Source: Asterias rubens (Eukaryota; Echinodermata; Asteroidea; Forcipulatida; Asteriidae). From it: 64,000 nucleotides of DNA. The DNA lies in contig NC_047082.1 in assembly GCF_902459465.1 (NCBI RefSeq), positions 1,860,001 to 1,924,000 on the forward strand. Direction: 5' to 3'. A program made the translations under genes and the position numbers. A model generated the notes under the pieces. It had not been told where the DNA came from and did not search any database. It saw only the letters and a program-made list of their open reading frames with translations. Of this stretch, positions 45,957-59,300 are shown one piece after another (position 1 is the first letter of the stretch; each line of letters starts with the position of its first letter).

Positions 45957-46841
45957 GATTACAACTGCAAATGGACAGGCAAAAAAAAACACATTAAATA
46001 ACTTTTAATAACATATAAAAAATGAAGCAGACAACATAAGGACATAATTTATCGAGATCATAGTTGACATAATTATTTAATGTTAAGAAATGGAACAGTG
46101 AAACTCTTTGGCTTTTTATTTAGTAATAAATATGTCATTTTTTAAATATAAACAACAGGTACAAATTGATTCCGTCTTAAAGTTTATTGATTGTAAAGTT
46201 CATACCAGACCCAAATCTCCAGAAAAATATATCCATCTGAAACGCCTTAGTATCATCATAAGCAGATAAGAATAGATTAGATTAGATTTTTATTCATCAA
46301 GCAAGCCCACCATGAAAATCACTTTCTCGATTTGCACATTAAAATACAGTTCATAGACATGAATAGATTCATACTCATAAAAATCATAGACATTAATAGT
46401 AAAGAAAATATAATTTGTCTTTGAAGCTAGAACTAGAACTAGTAGAAGACTCCGCCGAGAGCCCTGCCGACTCATAATATGCAAAAGTGTTCTCAAATAA
46501 AAGGTTAATTTTACTTAATAATATCTCGTTGACCATATTTTACCAATCTGATTGCATGATCAGGTGTTTCTTTCTCCAAATCGGTACATTTGCCATCGAA
46601 TTCCAATGTCACGTTTCCACCACACGTGTGTTCAGCAAAACTCGACTTCAACAACAACAACTCTCAGTTTAGTGTTGGTTAAGTAATGTTATACTTATAA
46701 ACCCCAAACTAGTTTATCGCAGACTGTTTTCTTCACGTAAATGTTAGCTTTATTTTACACAGATATATCATTTGAAGGAAAATAAACACAAGAATAGCTC
46801 GAAGTAAAGTATGTAGTGTATTTGCTTTTAGTCATACTTAC

Positions 46842-47375
46842 CTTTGAACTGCAATAAAGTGGTTAAAAGCAGGATTTTCCCGCTATAGTTATTGTCGTTT
46901 AACAAAACGAAATGGTGACCGATTATGTTAATGGTTCCCCACCCGTTTTTGGTTTAATCCGATCGTGTCTGGTACCCTAATCATTCAACACGATTGCTTC
47001 ACATTGGCACACATCACGTTTTGGACAACCGACTATTTTTGTTAAACGATAATAAAAATTACACCCCTTCATAAAAATAGTTGATTCTATTATATTTTGT
47101 ATAACATACTTTTGTTTGCTCTTAATTTAATATTTAACAATCTAAATAGTCAATACCGATTCCTTGTATTTATTTCATGTTTACAAAAACAGTTTCACAC
47201 AATGTACGTGAGTTTTATTTTCTACTTTAAATTCTTCAGGTATATTCCATTTTTATTGAGGGGGATTTCAAATGTGATAATCGATATCTTTTGAAGTCAT
47301 GGCGGACAGCAGCAGCACAAGTGTTGATTTTTGCCGCAAAGATCGGGCCTGAACAATCACCAAAAACACGAAATT
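46842..47375. promoter_or_regulatory. Head-to-head promoter region of HMBOX1 and UCKL1
   Basis: A minus-strand donor CAAAG/GTAAGT at 46842 marks the end of an HMBOX1 5' noncoding exon, paired with the acceptor before 45964. UCKL1 coding sequence starts at 47376. The two genes are therefore divergent, with start sites in about 500 bp. A short upstream ORF (ATG at 47299, 17 codons, ending before the UCKL1 ATG) is present on the UCKL1 side. Confidence 0.6.
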
Positions 47376-50300
47376 ATGAACGTAGACAGGCCACGATCCG
47401 GTAGTTCGCAGAGCAGGTAGGCAGGAAGGATACATGTCTTTCATTTAGGATGTCAGTTGATGCTAAACTAAGTTATTTACCATAATTATTAACATGAAAT
47501 TATTATTTATTATTATTTACTTACTTTTTGATATTTTTATCATTAAATTACAATAATTACATTAACAATTAAATCACGGTTATTAATGATTAAATAAAAT
47601 ATTCTTAATTTCCATAGCATATAGGTTATAGCACTGCAGTAGCATTAATTCATAAAATATATTAATTATTATTAGTTAATCATTATTAATGTTTAAATAT
47701 TAAAACATTACATTGTTTAAATATTAAAACATTTGTTTGTTTGCTTTTATTAAAGTTTTATTTTATTAAAAAATTTAAGATGTTTTTTTTTAAATAAAAA
47801 ATATTGTTAAAATGTTTTATATTGTACTAATCTTACAACAACAATTTGTTGTTGTAATTCATGTTATTGTTAATTTGTTAAAAAATGTATTTGATAATAT
47901 TAAATATACCGTTATTGAATTGATTGAATGATAATGTTGGGTGCGAACTTGGTCAATTTGCACGATCTATTGAAAGATCTATTGTTTGCATAGCAAATGG
48001 TCGATCATGCAACAATCTGTCGATCGTGCAACGAACATCTTTGGTTTGCGGGTGCGCGATCAACTGATCGTGCTACAAGTATTTTTTCCGCGATCAAATA
48101 ATAGGCCGGAATGGCTTTGCGCGATTGGTTGATTAGCAGAATTGAACCATTCCTGCACAATTGTTAAAATAGAACAAAACAAAAGGAGCAAAAAGGCAAA
48201 AAATAAATCATTTAAATAGTGCAATATCACTTGGAGTTAGAAATCAGCTTAGTTATCTTGCTTCAATCATGCTTAGTTGTTAGTCTTCACTTGTTGTTTA
48301 CTACAGTGCCAGCAGTACTGACGACACGTTTGATAGTAGTATAGGATCTTCACCAAATTCTCCTTCCAAAACACGCCAGAGAGCAACATCAACTGGAACA
48401 ATGCCTGTTAACGTATTGAAGACCACTAAAAACAAAACAATCTACACGGCTGGTCGACCTCCATGGTATGACAGTCATGGGTCACTCAAGGAGGCGTTTG
48501 TGATTGGTAGGTTAATCCTAATAGATCTTTATCACGGCGTGGCCATCTTGATTTTACTCAATTCCAACTCATTGTAACCAAACTGAGGCTAGACGAAATA
48601 ATAGTCTGGTGCCATGTTTGCGCAATGAATGTTAGCATTCATTACTGTTATTGGAACTGGGGAACGTGACCAAGATGGTGACGTTAATGGTGATGGTAAT
48701 AAACCCCTTGCAATATGATGTCACTTGTATGTAAGCTTGAACAGTGCCCTCACTTGAGGTCAAGTAGATACCTATCAATGGCTGAGAGTTGTGCATGGCA
48801 TGTATGTGCACGACCTAGCACCTTTCTATTGTTTGACCTCAACTGTAGAATTTCTGACAATGCTTCCATTATAGTAGAGGTTGAAAGACCAGACCAGTTC
48901 AAAATTGTTTACCCATAAATCAATATGTATTCAAAACATTTAACCCTGTTCCTTTTTCATCATAGCCTAGGCTTTGTAAATCTATACATCAGTCTGCTAT
49001 TTTTTAAGATAGAAAAATGTATTCGCTTGCAACAAGAAAATGTATTCTGACTTCTTTTGTTTCTGCTAGGTTTATGTGGTGGAAGTGCCTCAGGTAAAAC
49101 AACAGTAGCCAATAGAATAATTGAAGCTCTTGATGTTCCATGGGTCAGCCTGCTGTCATTAGACTCATTTTACAAGGTATTGACTATTTGTCCTCATTCT
49201 GTGAATCAACGGTTTAAATACCAAAACAGAAAATCTTGAAAAGGGTATTTATATGACAGATGAAGCAGAATGTTAAAAGTTACAAACACAGTGTGTCCGA
49301 CAGGGACTTCTCTGGCCAACACAAATTTATGGTGTTACTACCAAAGTCCGCAAACAACAGTGCTAACTACTCCTGGGGCTGAAACAGGGTTACCCCCTTC
49401 GCAGCTAGGAGCCTGGCTGATAAAGCAAAATGCAATACATTCCCAAATTTTTATGATGCAATTATGGTTTGTACCTTGTTCAAGGGCACAAGTGTCAAGA
49501 CTGGGATTCAAACCCTTATTCTGCTGCTGAGAACACCATAGCTTGGGTCCGATGAACTAGACCGCTTTTCCAGGACACGCCACAAAGTTTCAAGATCTAC
49601 CTACAGCCATAATTGCTTTTAATTCCTTGATACATTTTGGCAGGTGCTGAATGAAGAACAACACAAACAAGCTGCTGAAAATGAGTACAACTTTGACCAT
49701 CCTGATGCTTTTGATTACGACCTGCTCATACAGACACTCAAGAACCTCAAAGAAGGGAAATGTGTTGAGGTAATACACTTAAGAAATGTTGGCCTTGCAC
49801 AAGCCGCTCCTCTGTCTCACATAGGGACTTGGATTTCTAAAGCATATCTTTTAAAGGGTTTTGATTTTGTTAAATTGTTCATGCTTGTATTACAAAACGC
49901 AGTGCTTTTTTAAAGAATGTTATTTATGTACTCCAAGTGAACACACACAGGGATTGTTTGTTTATCTTGCAAAGGGGTTGGGAACAATCTGGTTGGGAAT
50001 GAATCAGAAATGAGATAGTTCAGACTTTTATCTGATTTCACATTTGTAAAAGTCTACCTGGTAACTGAGATACTGTATCTTTCTCCAAATTAAATAAGTC
50101 AGGTTCTTTAAAGTTCCTTTGAATCTATAACTCCAGGGGTTATCAAAAGGTGGAATTTCCATCATTTCAATAAGACTTGAGGTATGGCGGATGCAATAAG
50201 AGTGCACTGTTTAGTTTGGGTGTGTACACACAAATTTACCCAAACCTAAATAGTGTTGAAGCACTGTGTCCGCCATATCTTAAAAAGGCTTATGTACCTC

Positions 50301-53300
50301 CGTAGATCTGGATCCCAGTTTCAGGCTTTTTTTGTCAGCAATGACTCTCATCCTTGATGTTTGTATCATTCTAACATGGAGTTGCACTAGTAGAGAGAGG
50401 GGTGGTGGTTCCGGAAAATAACTGTAGATTCTTATTAATTTGTTCGACGTATTTTCTGTTGTCCTCTGTTGTTTTTTGACAGGTGCCTGTTTATGACTTC
50501 AATACTCATGCAAGGAGGAAGGAAACGGTAAGGGTCAAATTATAATAGCATGATATAGACCTTTATCACAGTGCAGCCATCTTGAATTTCTCCTATTGAT
50601 ATCAATGTTACCAAACCGAGGCTGGAAGAACAAACAAGATTGAGGCAGTATGATAAAGGTCTATAGGTGCCTTTCTTAAAGGTGCCTTTCTTAAAGGTAT
50701 CATACATCCTTTGGAGATCAGATTTTGATATTTGATATAGGTAACCTATGAAACATTTAGTTTTACAGTGACAATTATAAAAAAAAGATGTTACTGCACT
50801 TTGCGCAATATAAATGTATTGTATTGTTGTTATTATTATTGTTGGATGATGAAAGATGTGTCATGCTAGGGGTTTTAGAGATGATATTAATTCCAGGTGT
50901 CGTTTTTTTTCTCACAGAAAATCCTGTATGGTGCAAATGTAATCATATTTGAAGGTATTCTGTCTTTTGCAAAGAAGCCTCTTCTGGATGTAAGTATTCA
51001 GTTACTTTTTCAAATGAAAGTGCTTATAAGTAAAATATTTTATCAAGTATTTGTCATGGTATTAGGCCAGTTACGAATTAAGTTGTATCTGTAGCTGTAG
51101 CCGCCAATTTGGTTGTGGCCTTTGACAGACTTGGTTTTTGAGAGAATTTATGTTTTTAGTTGACAACTGTCATGTGGATTTACTTGTCCAAGCATTTTTA
51201 GATTTGTGAGTCTGCCACCCAGAAAAATGTTTAGAGGAGGGTTTGGAGTATGATTTAATATACATATTGTAACAAAACTCCCTATATTTTCATGACTGTC
51301 TAGGTAATGGACCTGAAGATATTTGTAGACACAGATTCGGACATCCGCCTGGCCCGGCGCTTACGACGAGACATTAGCGAGAGAGGAAGGGACATAGAGG
51401 GCGTCTTGAAACAGTACAATAAATTTGTGAAGCCGGCATTTGAGCAGTTTATTGAGCCATCTATTCAGCATGCTGATATTGTGGTGCCAAGAGGTAAACT
51501 TGTCTGTAGTCTCTGCAAATAATTTTTAAAAAGTCAAATAGGTGTGCTTTAGCGGATTTATTTCAACTTTCGGTGTTTCATGAAATTTGATTTACAGGAG
51601 CAGAAAACGATGTTGCTATGGAGTTGATAGTTCAACACGTGGATGATCAACTAGAGAAGGTGTGTATGTTTGTAATGAAAATTTCTGTGAAAAAAATAGT
51701 GCAAAACTTGTGCAATCTTTTTTTAAACCTATTTTACTCCACTGCAGAAGGAAAGCCTCTTCACCAATTCTCCATGTCACTCTATCCTGAGTTGTCGGTT
51801 GTCAAGCAACACCCCACGAGTTATTAGTTCATCTCATTTTAAATAAGGCAGAAATATTTTCAAAGTTAAATTAGAAAAACCACCTACCGACATTTTACAA
51901 ATTTCCAATCAAACAGTCGATCTTTTACTTGTATTTACCAGGAAAGTAACATTTCAGCCGTTTTGGGTTTCCCAGCTGTGCCTCAGAGAAATGAAAAACA
52001 CAGTACGAAGAATTGCTTTGCCTGGCACTTTCCTCTATTTTTATGAACTGCATTTTCATGCCTGATTTGCTAATAGATAACTTTCAATACTATGGATTTT
52101 TCATTATGATTATACAAACTGTATCCTCAGTAAACAAGTTAACTTATGGAACTTTATTCTATTTTTACAGCGAGGTCTTATGTTTAGGTGAGTGTTGTGA
52201 ATTCCATTTTATTTTTGTTAATTACTTGTACTGCTATGCAATAAAGAGTTATTATTAATTGCATACCTACCTATCTCCATGTCGATGCCCATTCAGTAAT
52301 TAAAAACAAATATTTTTTTGCATTTCATTTCATTTCATGACATTTATTTCCTTTCCAATAAAATAACCGGACCTGTCAACAGGTCCTGTTGACAAAGAAC
52401 AGTATTATTAGAAAATTGGAAATGGGGGCATAACCCAAAAAAACTTAGCTTATGGTAGGCATGCACAGACAAACAAAAACACAATGGACTAACATGAACG
52501 TTCACAAGTAGTCGTTCAAGGTTCCCTTAATTTCTCTGTGGGCATTTTCTATTGAAATTCCGCTGATGGTAATTACTTTTCTATTTTGTATCAATCTTAA
52601 AACAGTAATTTTGTTCTTGAATGGAAATGTAGATTTGTCTATCCCATTGCATTTTCTGCTGCTGCTCCAAACATATGGAACTCATTACCATCACATCTTT
52701 GCCATGGAACTACACTTAAAGAAACTATTTAAGTCTCGTTTATACCATAACACTTGACTGTTTTATTGACTATATTGGAACATCTTGAGTGTGGACTTTT
52801 TGTCGCATCTTCAATCTGTAGGTGCTTTGTTGCCTTAGGTAAAAGGCGCCTGATATAAGTATGTATGAATGTATGTATTGTCATAGTATGCTTGAAGTAC
52901 CAAACAGATGTCAGTATTTAACATTTTGATGATTATTTCGTCCTGCTAGATCCAAGCTTTTAGCTGCCCATGTCAACCAACCCTTGCCAGATACTTTGTA
53001 TGTTGTGGAAAACACAATCCAAGTTCAAGGCCTTCACACTTTCATCAGGTAGGTAAAAAACTTGTATTGTTTAGTTGAGTTTAAAAAAAAAAAAACAAGG
53101 AATACATTTGACAACAAAATTGGACAAAAACTCAGTGTAGTCCATCAACTTGATTCATAGGTTGTGCAAAATGTCGTTGTAAGTCTAGATACCCCCATGG
53201 AAGCACAACTGCACTTAAAGTAATGTTCGAGCAAGACTCTGCTAGGGTCGAAATGTCAGGCCATTTTTGCACGGAATAAAACAAATCAAAGTTAACGTCT

Positions 53301-56300
53301 TGTGTTTAAGACTTTAAATGATTAACACTTTATGGTTGCATGGGACAATAACTTTTCTTCAAATTAATAAATATTTTATGGAATTATATTAAAATACAAT
53401 TTCTTCCACTTTGATTTTGACAGAAATAAAAACACATGTCGTGATGAGTTTATATTCTACTCGCAAAGGCTAACAAGAATCCTGATTGAAAGTGCATTGG
53501 CGCTGCTACCATTTGAGGTAAGAGATGAATTTACTTTTATATTTTATCTGCCAAAATATTCAGATATATTTTGAAACCTTTCAGCTGTGCTGTTTAGTTG
53601 ATGGTTGCTTAACTTTGCAGTGGATGATTTTGAATGGTCGAGACCTACCTATAGCCATAAATGCTTTTAACTTCTTGATATCTGTTGACAGGTCCGGAAT
53701 GAAGTTCCTCCTTGCCACTCACTGGCATAGTATTTTTTTTTCAATTCTGAATATTTGTATTTATTTTTAGTTTCTCAGTCTGTTCTATTATTAGTATTGT
53801 ATCTTTTAAATCCTGTTAGTGTTTTGCAAGTGTGAAGTGTGATCAAATAAAGCAAAATAAATAATTGTGATAACAACTACTATTACATTGTTGTTACTTT
53901 CCCATGGTGATCAGGACTGTGTAGTGAACACACCCCAGAACACAACATACAAAGGCAGGAAATTCACAGGAAGAGTAAGTAAAACCTCTCAATTTTTTTG
54001 ATTGATTGTTTAAGTATCTGGATTTCTCAATGCAAACTTTTCAACTTCAGCCATAATTGGATATTCCGCTTAAAGGCAGTGGACACTATTGGTACTCAAA
54101 ATAATTATTATCATAAAACCTTACTTGATTAGGAGTAATGGGGAGAGGTTGATAGTATAACTTATTTCTAGTACATTAGCAGGGGCAACATTACTATATA
54201 TACTAGTTATATAGTGCTTGTGCAAGCATCAAATTTCTTTCAAAACTGTGTTGAATGAGAATAATGTTTGTTAAGTTGGAAAGGGCAAGTGCTGAAAATT
54301 GCTTTAATAGAATGTCATAGTGTATTTTTTAATGTAAAGTGCAGGGTCATTATGACTTTGTAGGTACAATGTAAATGACAGTATTTCAAGAAAATTGTTG
54401 TGCTAAATAAAATTGAAAATTCCTAGGCACACAAAATTAAAGTTTTTTTATTTACTAGTGACAAGTTTTGCATGATAACCTTCACAAAGACCACATGACA
54501 AATTCTACCACGGAGTGTATTTTGAAATGAATACAGAAATCATGTGAATGTTTTTCCTTTTTTGATTCCAGTTGGATGGTGAGCTTTCACAGGTCAGTTA
54601 AACATTCATGCACGCTTTATTTGTAGCTTGCACTGATCTCTTCGGCCATGTTGGCAATCATGATCCTAAATAAGGGGACAGCCATCTTGGTGATCAAGGA
54701 CCCAAACTGTGGGTCTGAATTACACCTTTTGTTGTAGGAAGCAGTCTATGAGGATGACCAATTGGATGTAATTTAATTGTTGACAAATGTTTTAAATTTC
54801 CGGAAAGGGTTAACAAAACTCATCACACAACCCAGCCCCAACATAAAAACTTATCAGAGACTGCCCCAGTTGCACTAATCATTCCTGGGTACCTTACTCT
54901 ACAAGGAAACTTTGTGGATTAATTTAACTAATGCGTTGGGTAAGTGAGACTTTGCAGTGTACTGGTGTAACCAAATTGACATGTGCGTAATACCTCCATC
55001 TCGGATAATATTGTGTGCTTTGCAATGTTAATTCTGCTGTGTGGACTGAATGGGTAGTTGCAGATTTCTAAAGCAGTTTTTCTGTGGAGTTGTGTGTATT
55101 GCATTTTAACAAATCCTGAACTGATGGATTTCTTTCTCTCCATGTGCTGTTTGTTTTAAACATCCTGAACCAGTAGAAGATCAATATATCTTTTTAGTAC
55201 CATGTTAACAGTGGTTTGTAAAAATGGATGGCAAGAAAATATTTTATAATGAAGTTTATTTATTTTCAATTTAATTTGTCCTTCTTTTTTTGATGAAGCT
55301 CATTTTATGTTTTGAAATGCTACCCCATGTAACCCTCAACAGTTACCGTTGTTTTCTATTAACACTTTCTGGTTAATCTTGTGTCTGGTGATCACCTTGT
55401 ATACCTAAATGGACCATTAAGTTCACCATCCCACAACAGGTTTCTGGTCAAACGGCATGTCTGGTGCTTCCCAAATTCCTTGAGAACTCTGTGTCGTCAT
55501 TTCGCCCAGCAAAATACACTGCTGCCCAGCACAGATTTTCCCCAGATAGCATTTCAGCAATGATGGCCCCCATATATCTAAACATGAACAATTTTGTTAA
55601 ACCGCTTGCCGTTTGTGGACTAAATTGGATTTAGAGCTCACTACTAAAATTGGTCTGGCTACAACACTGATCAAGTGTACCCAAACTGAACACTCTAGGC
55701 ACTTATGAGATGTTCCTACAATTTTGTATTCATGCCAACATTTAGATCACTTAGAGGCTTCATCATCCAGTCTGTTTGCCAATCAATCACAAACAGTAAC
55801 AGGTGTTTTTATGTTGCTCTACTGCAGTGTTTGTTTAAATATACCCAATTAGGGAGTAAGCTCTTACTCATCAAATTTACATAAATTTTAATAATGTTAT
55901 AATTCATTATGATAAAAGTGCATGCAGAGTAGATGCAGGTAATTTAGACCCAAGCAAAGTGTTTTCAAATGCTTTAAGAGAGTATGGCCTGAGCCTGAGA
56001 TGTACATCATTTACAAATTTAAGACTTTCCTTTTGCTAAACTCTGCAGTGATTATTTTTCTGCCTGAATGACAGCAAAACTTTCTTGAAAAGCTTGCATG
56101 ATGGCGTAGATTAGGTACTGGTTTTTTAGTTTGAGAATATACCATGTGGGTTTTCTCTCACTACTTGTAAGAAAATTGTTAATTAAGAAAAGTTAAATCG
56201 ATAGATTTCAAAGAATCTTAAAGGCAGACATTTTAGTTCACCCTAACCCTTAGATACCTAGACACTCCCACCCAAAGTCTCTACAGGATCCAACCTCAAT

Positions 56301-59300
56301 CCTCGAAACTGAACTGATCAGAGTTGTTAAGCATCCTGTCTGCTTTCATTGGGAAACGTTTGATCTGTTAAAGGGAGCCCCTACTTACTGGTACGCTTCT
56401 ATGGACCATTCCGTCTTTCCACTAAGCTCCGCCCACCGCGCACGTGAGCAAGACACGTGTACGAGCACTCCCAATGACATTCTGCACGATTCTGTCGCGC
56501 GTGCCAAATATACGCGCACGCATGACCGAGTTTGTCCGACCACAATCATTGCTGTGATTGGTCACATGGGTGAACGCGTAAAGTTTGATTGACAGGCCGG
56601 ATCGGTCCATTGTTCTTGTTGCTGAGAAAAGTAGCAGTGAGTGGGATGCCTGATATGTCCGAAAAGTCTCAAGAATTATGTACAAAGACTTTAAGTTTTA
56701 CACATTTCTTGGAATGTATCTTGAGCAGAAAGAACATTCTCAGTCAATATAAAAATGGTTTAATCCAATCCTCCCTGATTCTGCTTGCTTTCGTTTACAA
56801 CAGGTTTTTCATTAACTGCCCGTGTCCATGATTTGCTGTGTTTGAGGTTGTTAGTAAAATTGTTTTATTTGCGATTTACAACTGCTTTTTGTATTGACTT
56901 AATTTTTACTTTAAACCCATGTATACGTTATTGACAAAGTTTTTTTAAAAGTGATGTTATATTGGTATTATGTTTCTCGGGCCCGTAACCAGGGGGGCAA
57001 ATATGAACGAAAAGTATATCCGTACATCAGAATTTTTGCTTGTGCGCATGCGTACTCCATGTTACTAGGCATTCTTCCCCTACACAACTATCGCAGATAT
57101 GCAGCGCTTGCAAAATAACTGGAGCATAAAGATCCAAAGCGCAGAAAGCGACGGTAAACAGAGCCATGAAATTGGGGCCAGGATCCATTTGTTTGTGGAC
57201 AGAGTATGATTTACACGACAAATACCAGAAACGGAAAGATATTAGTATCTTTGAACACAATTTGTTTTTAGAATTTTGAAATATTGAATTATGTACTGTT
57301 CCGTCTAAATTTTGGGGCAATGGAGGCAATTTCCGTCAGGCCCCTTAGTCATTGCCTTTGTGCCCTCTGAAGTGTTCCAGTGAACCTTAGATATCACTCA
57401 TAGAGGTGCCCATAGCTTAGGAAAACCGCCCCTCCCTCACAAAGAACAACGTATCGGGCCTGACTATTTCTTTACACTGTAGTGTGTAGATTATTTCTTG
57501 CACATTTTGTGAAGTAAAAGCAAATCGTGTATTTGAGACTTTCACTCAATTTTGCACCATTGAATTTTAATTCCCTCACAGTGAGTGAGAATGTTTTTCC
57601 TGTGTGAGTATCACCTTTTTGCAAGCTTTTTGGTTTCTAAGGCAATAAATCAAATCCTTCCAAACATCCTTTGGGAGGAAAAAAAGTTCTCTGTTTCAGC
57701 ACAGTCAATTAAATTGTCAAGCTCATCATTGTTTGACCAATATGTAATAGTTTTCTCATTATGTTCTACAAGACTATAACATATTCTTTGAAAAAATCAT
57801 TGAAATATCTTTAAAATATCTTTACTATCGAAAAGAGAAACTAATTACACAAAGTCTGTCAAAACCAAAGACATAAAACAAGTAAAATATATTTTAATAG
57901 GATAATTTAAACCATGTAGTTTAGGTCAGATGTTAAATAAATGGTTCAAAATTTCAGTATACACTTTTCACCCATTGTAGAGTTAAGCATCGTCCTGGTT
58001 TATCCATTTCTTTGTATGGTACTAATTACTGTGATTTTTCATTGACATTCTAGCTTTGTGGAGTTTCAATATTGAGAGCTGGAGAAGTCATGGAGCCTGC
58101 CCTCTGTGAAGTCTGTAAAGACATCCGACTTGGCAAAATACTCATCCAGACAAATCTTGAAACAGAAGAACCAGAGGTAAGCTTTTACAACATCTTAGTT
58201 CAAGACTTGAGTTCTGTGTTCCATCGATGTAGAAAGATTTTTTGAACTGCATCAAGCCACCGGTACGACACTGCTCTAGAATTGCAAAGGTTGTGGGCTC
58301 GAATCCCACCCAAGTAACATGCCTGTGGTTTGTTTTACAGAACTCTGGAAAGTACTGAGTATGCAGTGCTAAACACACATCGGTGTGTATGGGTAAAACC
58401 AAAATTTAATTGGTCTCCCATGTTGTCCCTATCTTTTGTTCTCTCATGTAGTTTGTTTTCTTGTCTTCCATTTGTTAACACAGCTCCATTATTTGAGACT
58501 ACCTAAGGAGATTGAAAAAGACCATGTCATCTTGATGGATGCTACCGTGGCAACAGGAGCAGCAGCCATGATGGCCATTAGGGTGTTACTTGACCATGAT
58601 GTCCCTCAGCAAAACATCATGTTATTGTCTCTACTTATGGCAGAATCTGGTTAGTGTCTTATCTCCCACTCCAATCCATGAACAGTGTCCCTACAAGTTT
58701 TTTGGCTATGACATGACATTAATCACTACCCATGTGAATGAGTATGTATGTTTTCAGGAGAGTCACTTAAAAAAATTTTTGTCTCACTGAGACGAACAAT
58801 TAGTTTTGTGAAATTGTTTACTAATTTTTCAAAAACTACAACACCTCAGGGAGTAACATTTTAAGGGAAGCTTTCTACCATCATTATCTTTAAACCATGT
58901 AAGTTTAATGTAAATAATCTGTGAACGTTTGTGTTTTGTGTCGTACAAAAAGTACCCAAAACCTTTAAATCCTTTACTGGTTGGCATACTGAAATGCTAT
59001 CATCCATGTAGTTGCCTTCGTTTTCAGAATCCCAGAATATTTCTTGTTCTTATGACTCTCTCTCTCTCTCTCTCTAGTAGACATTGGTCTCCTCCTCAAA
59101 TTGTAACCCGCCTGAATCCCTGGAACAGTATGGCTGGAACTAATTTGTCATTATTGTTTTTGTCCTAAATATTTAGGTGTACATACAGTTGCTTATGCCT
59201 TCCCCAAAGTCAAGATTGTAACAACAGCAGTTGACAAAGAAGTGAATGAGAACTTCCACATTATTCCTGGAATAGGTAAGTGTCTAAGTTCAATCAATCA

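Larger units (their letters stand above)
54777..58053. other. Remainder of UCKL1 intron 12
   Basis: About 3.3 kb without a recognised exon. It contains an inverted-repeat element at 56398-56612 (atggaccattccgtc and atcggtccat ends with a CG-rich interior), a family D relative (57000-57181) and a family A copy (57310-57465). Confidence 0.65.
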
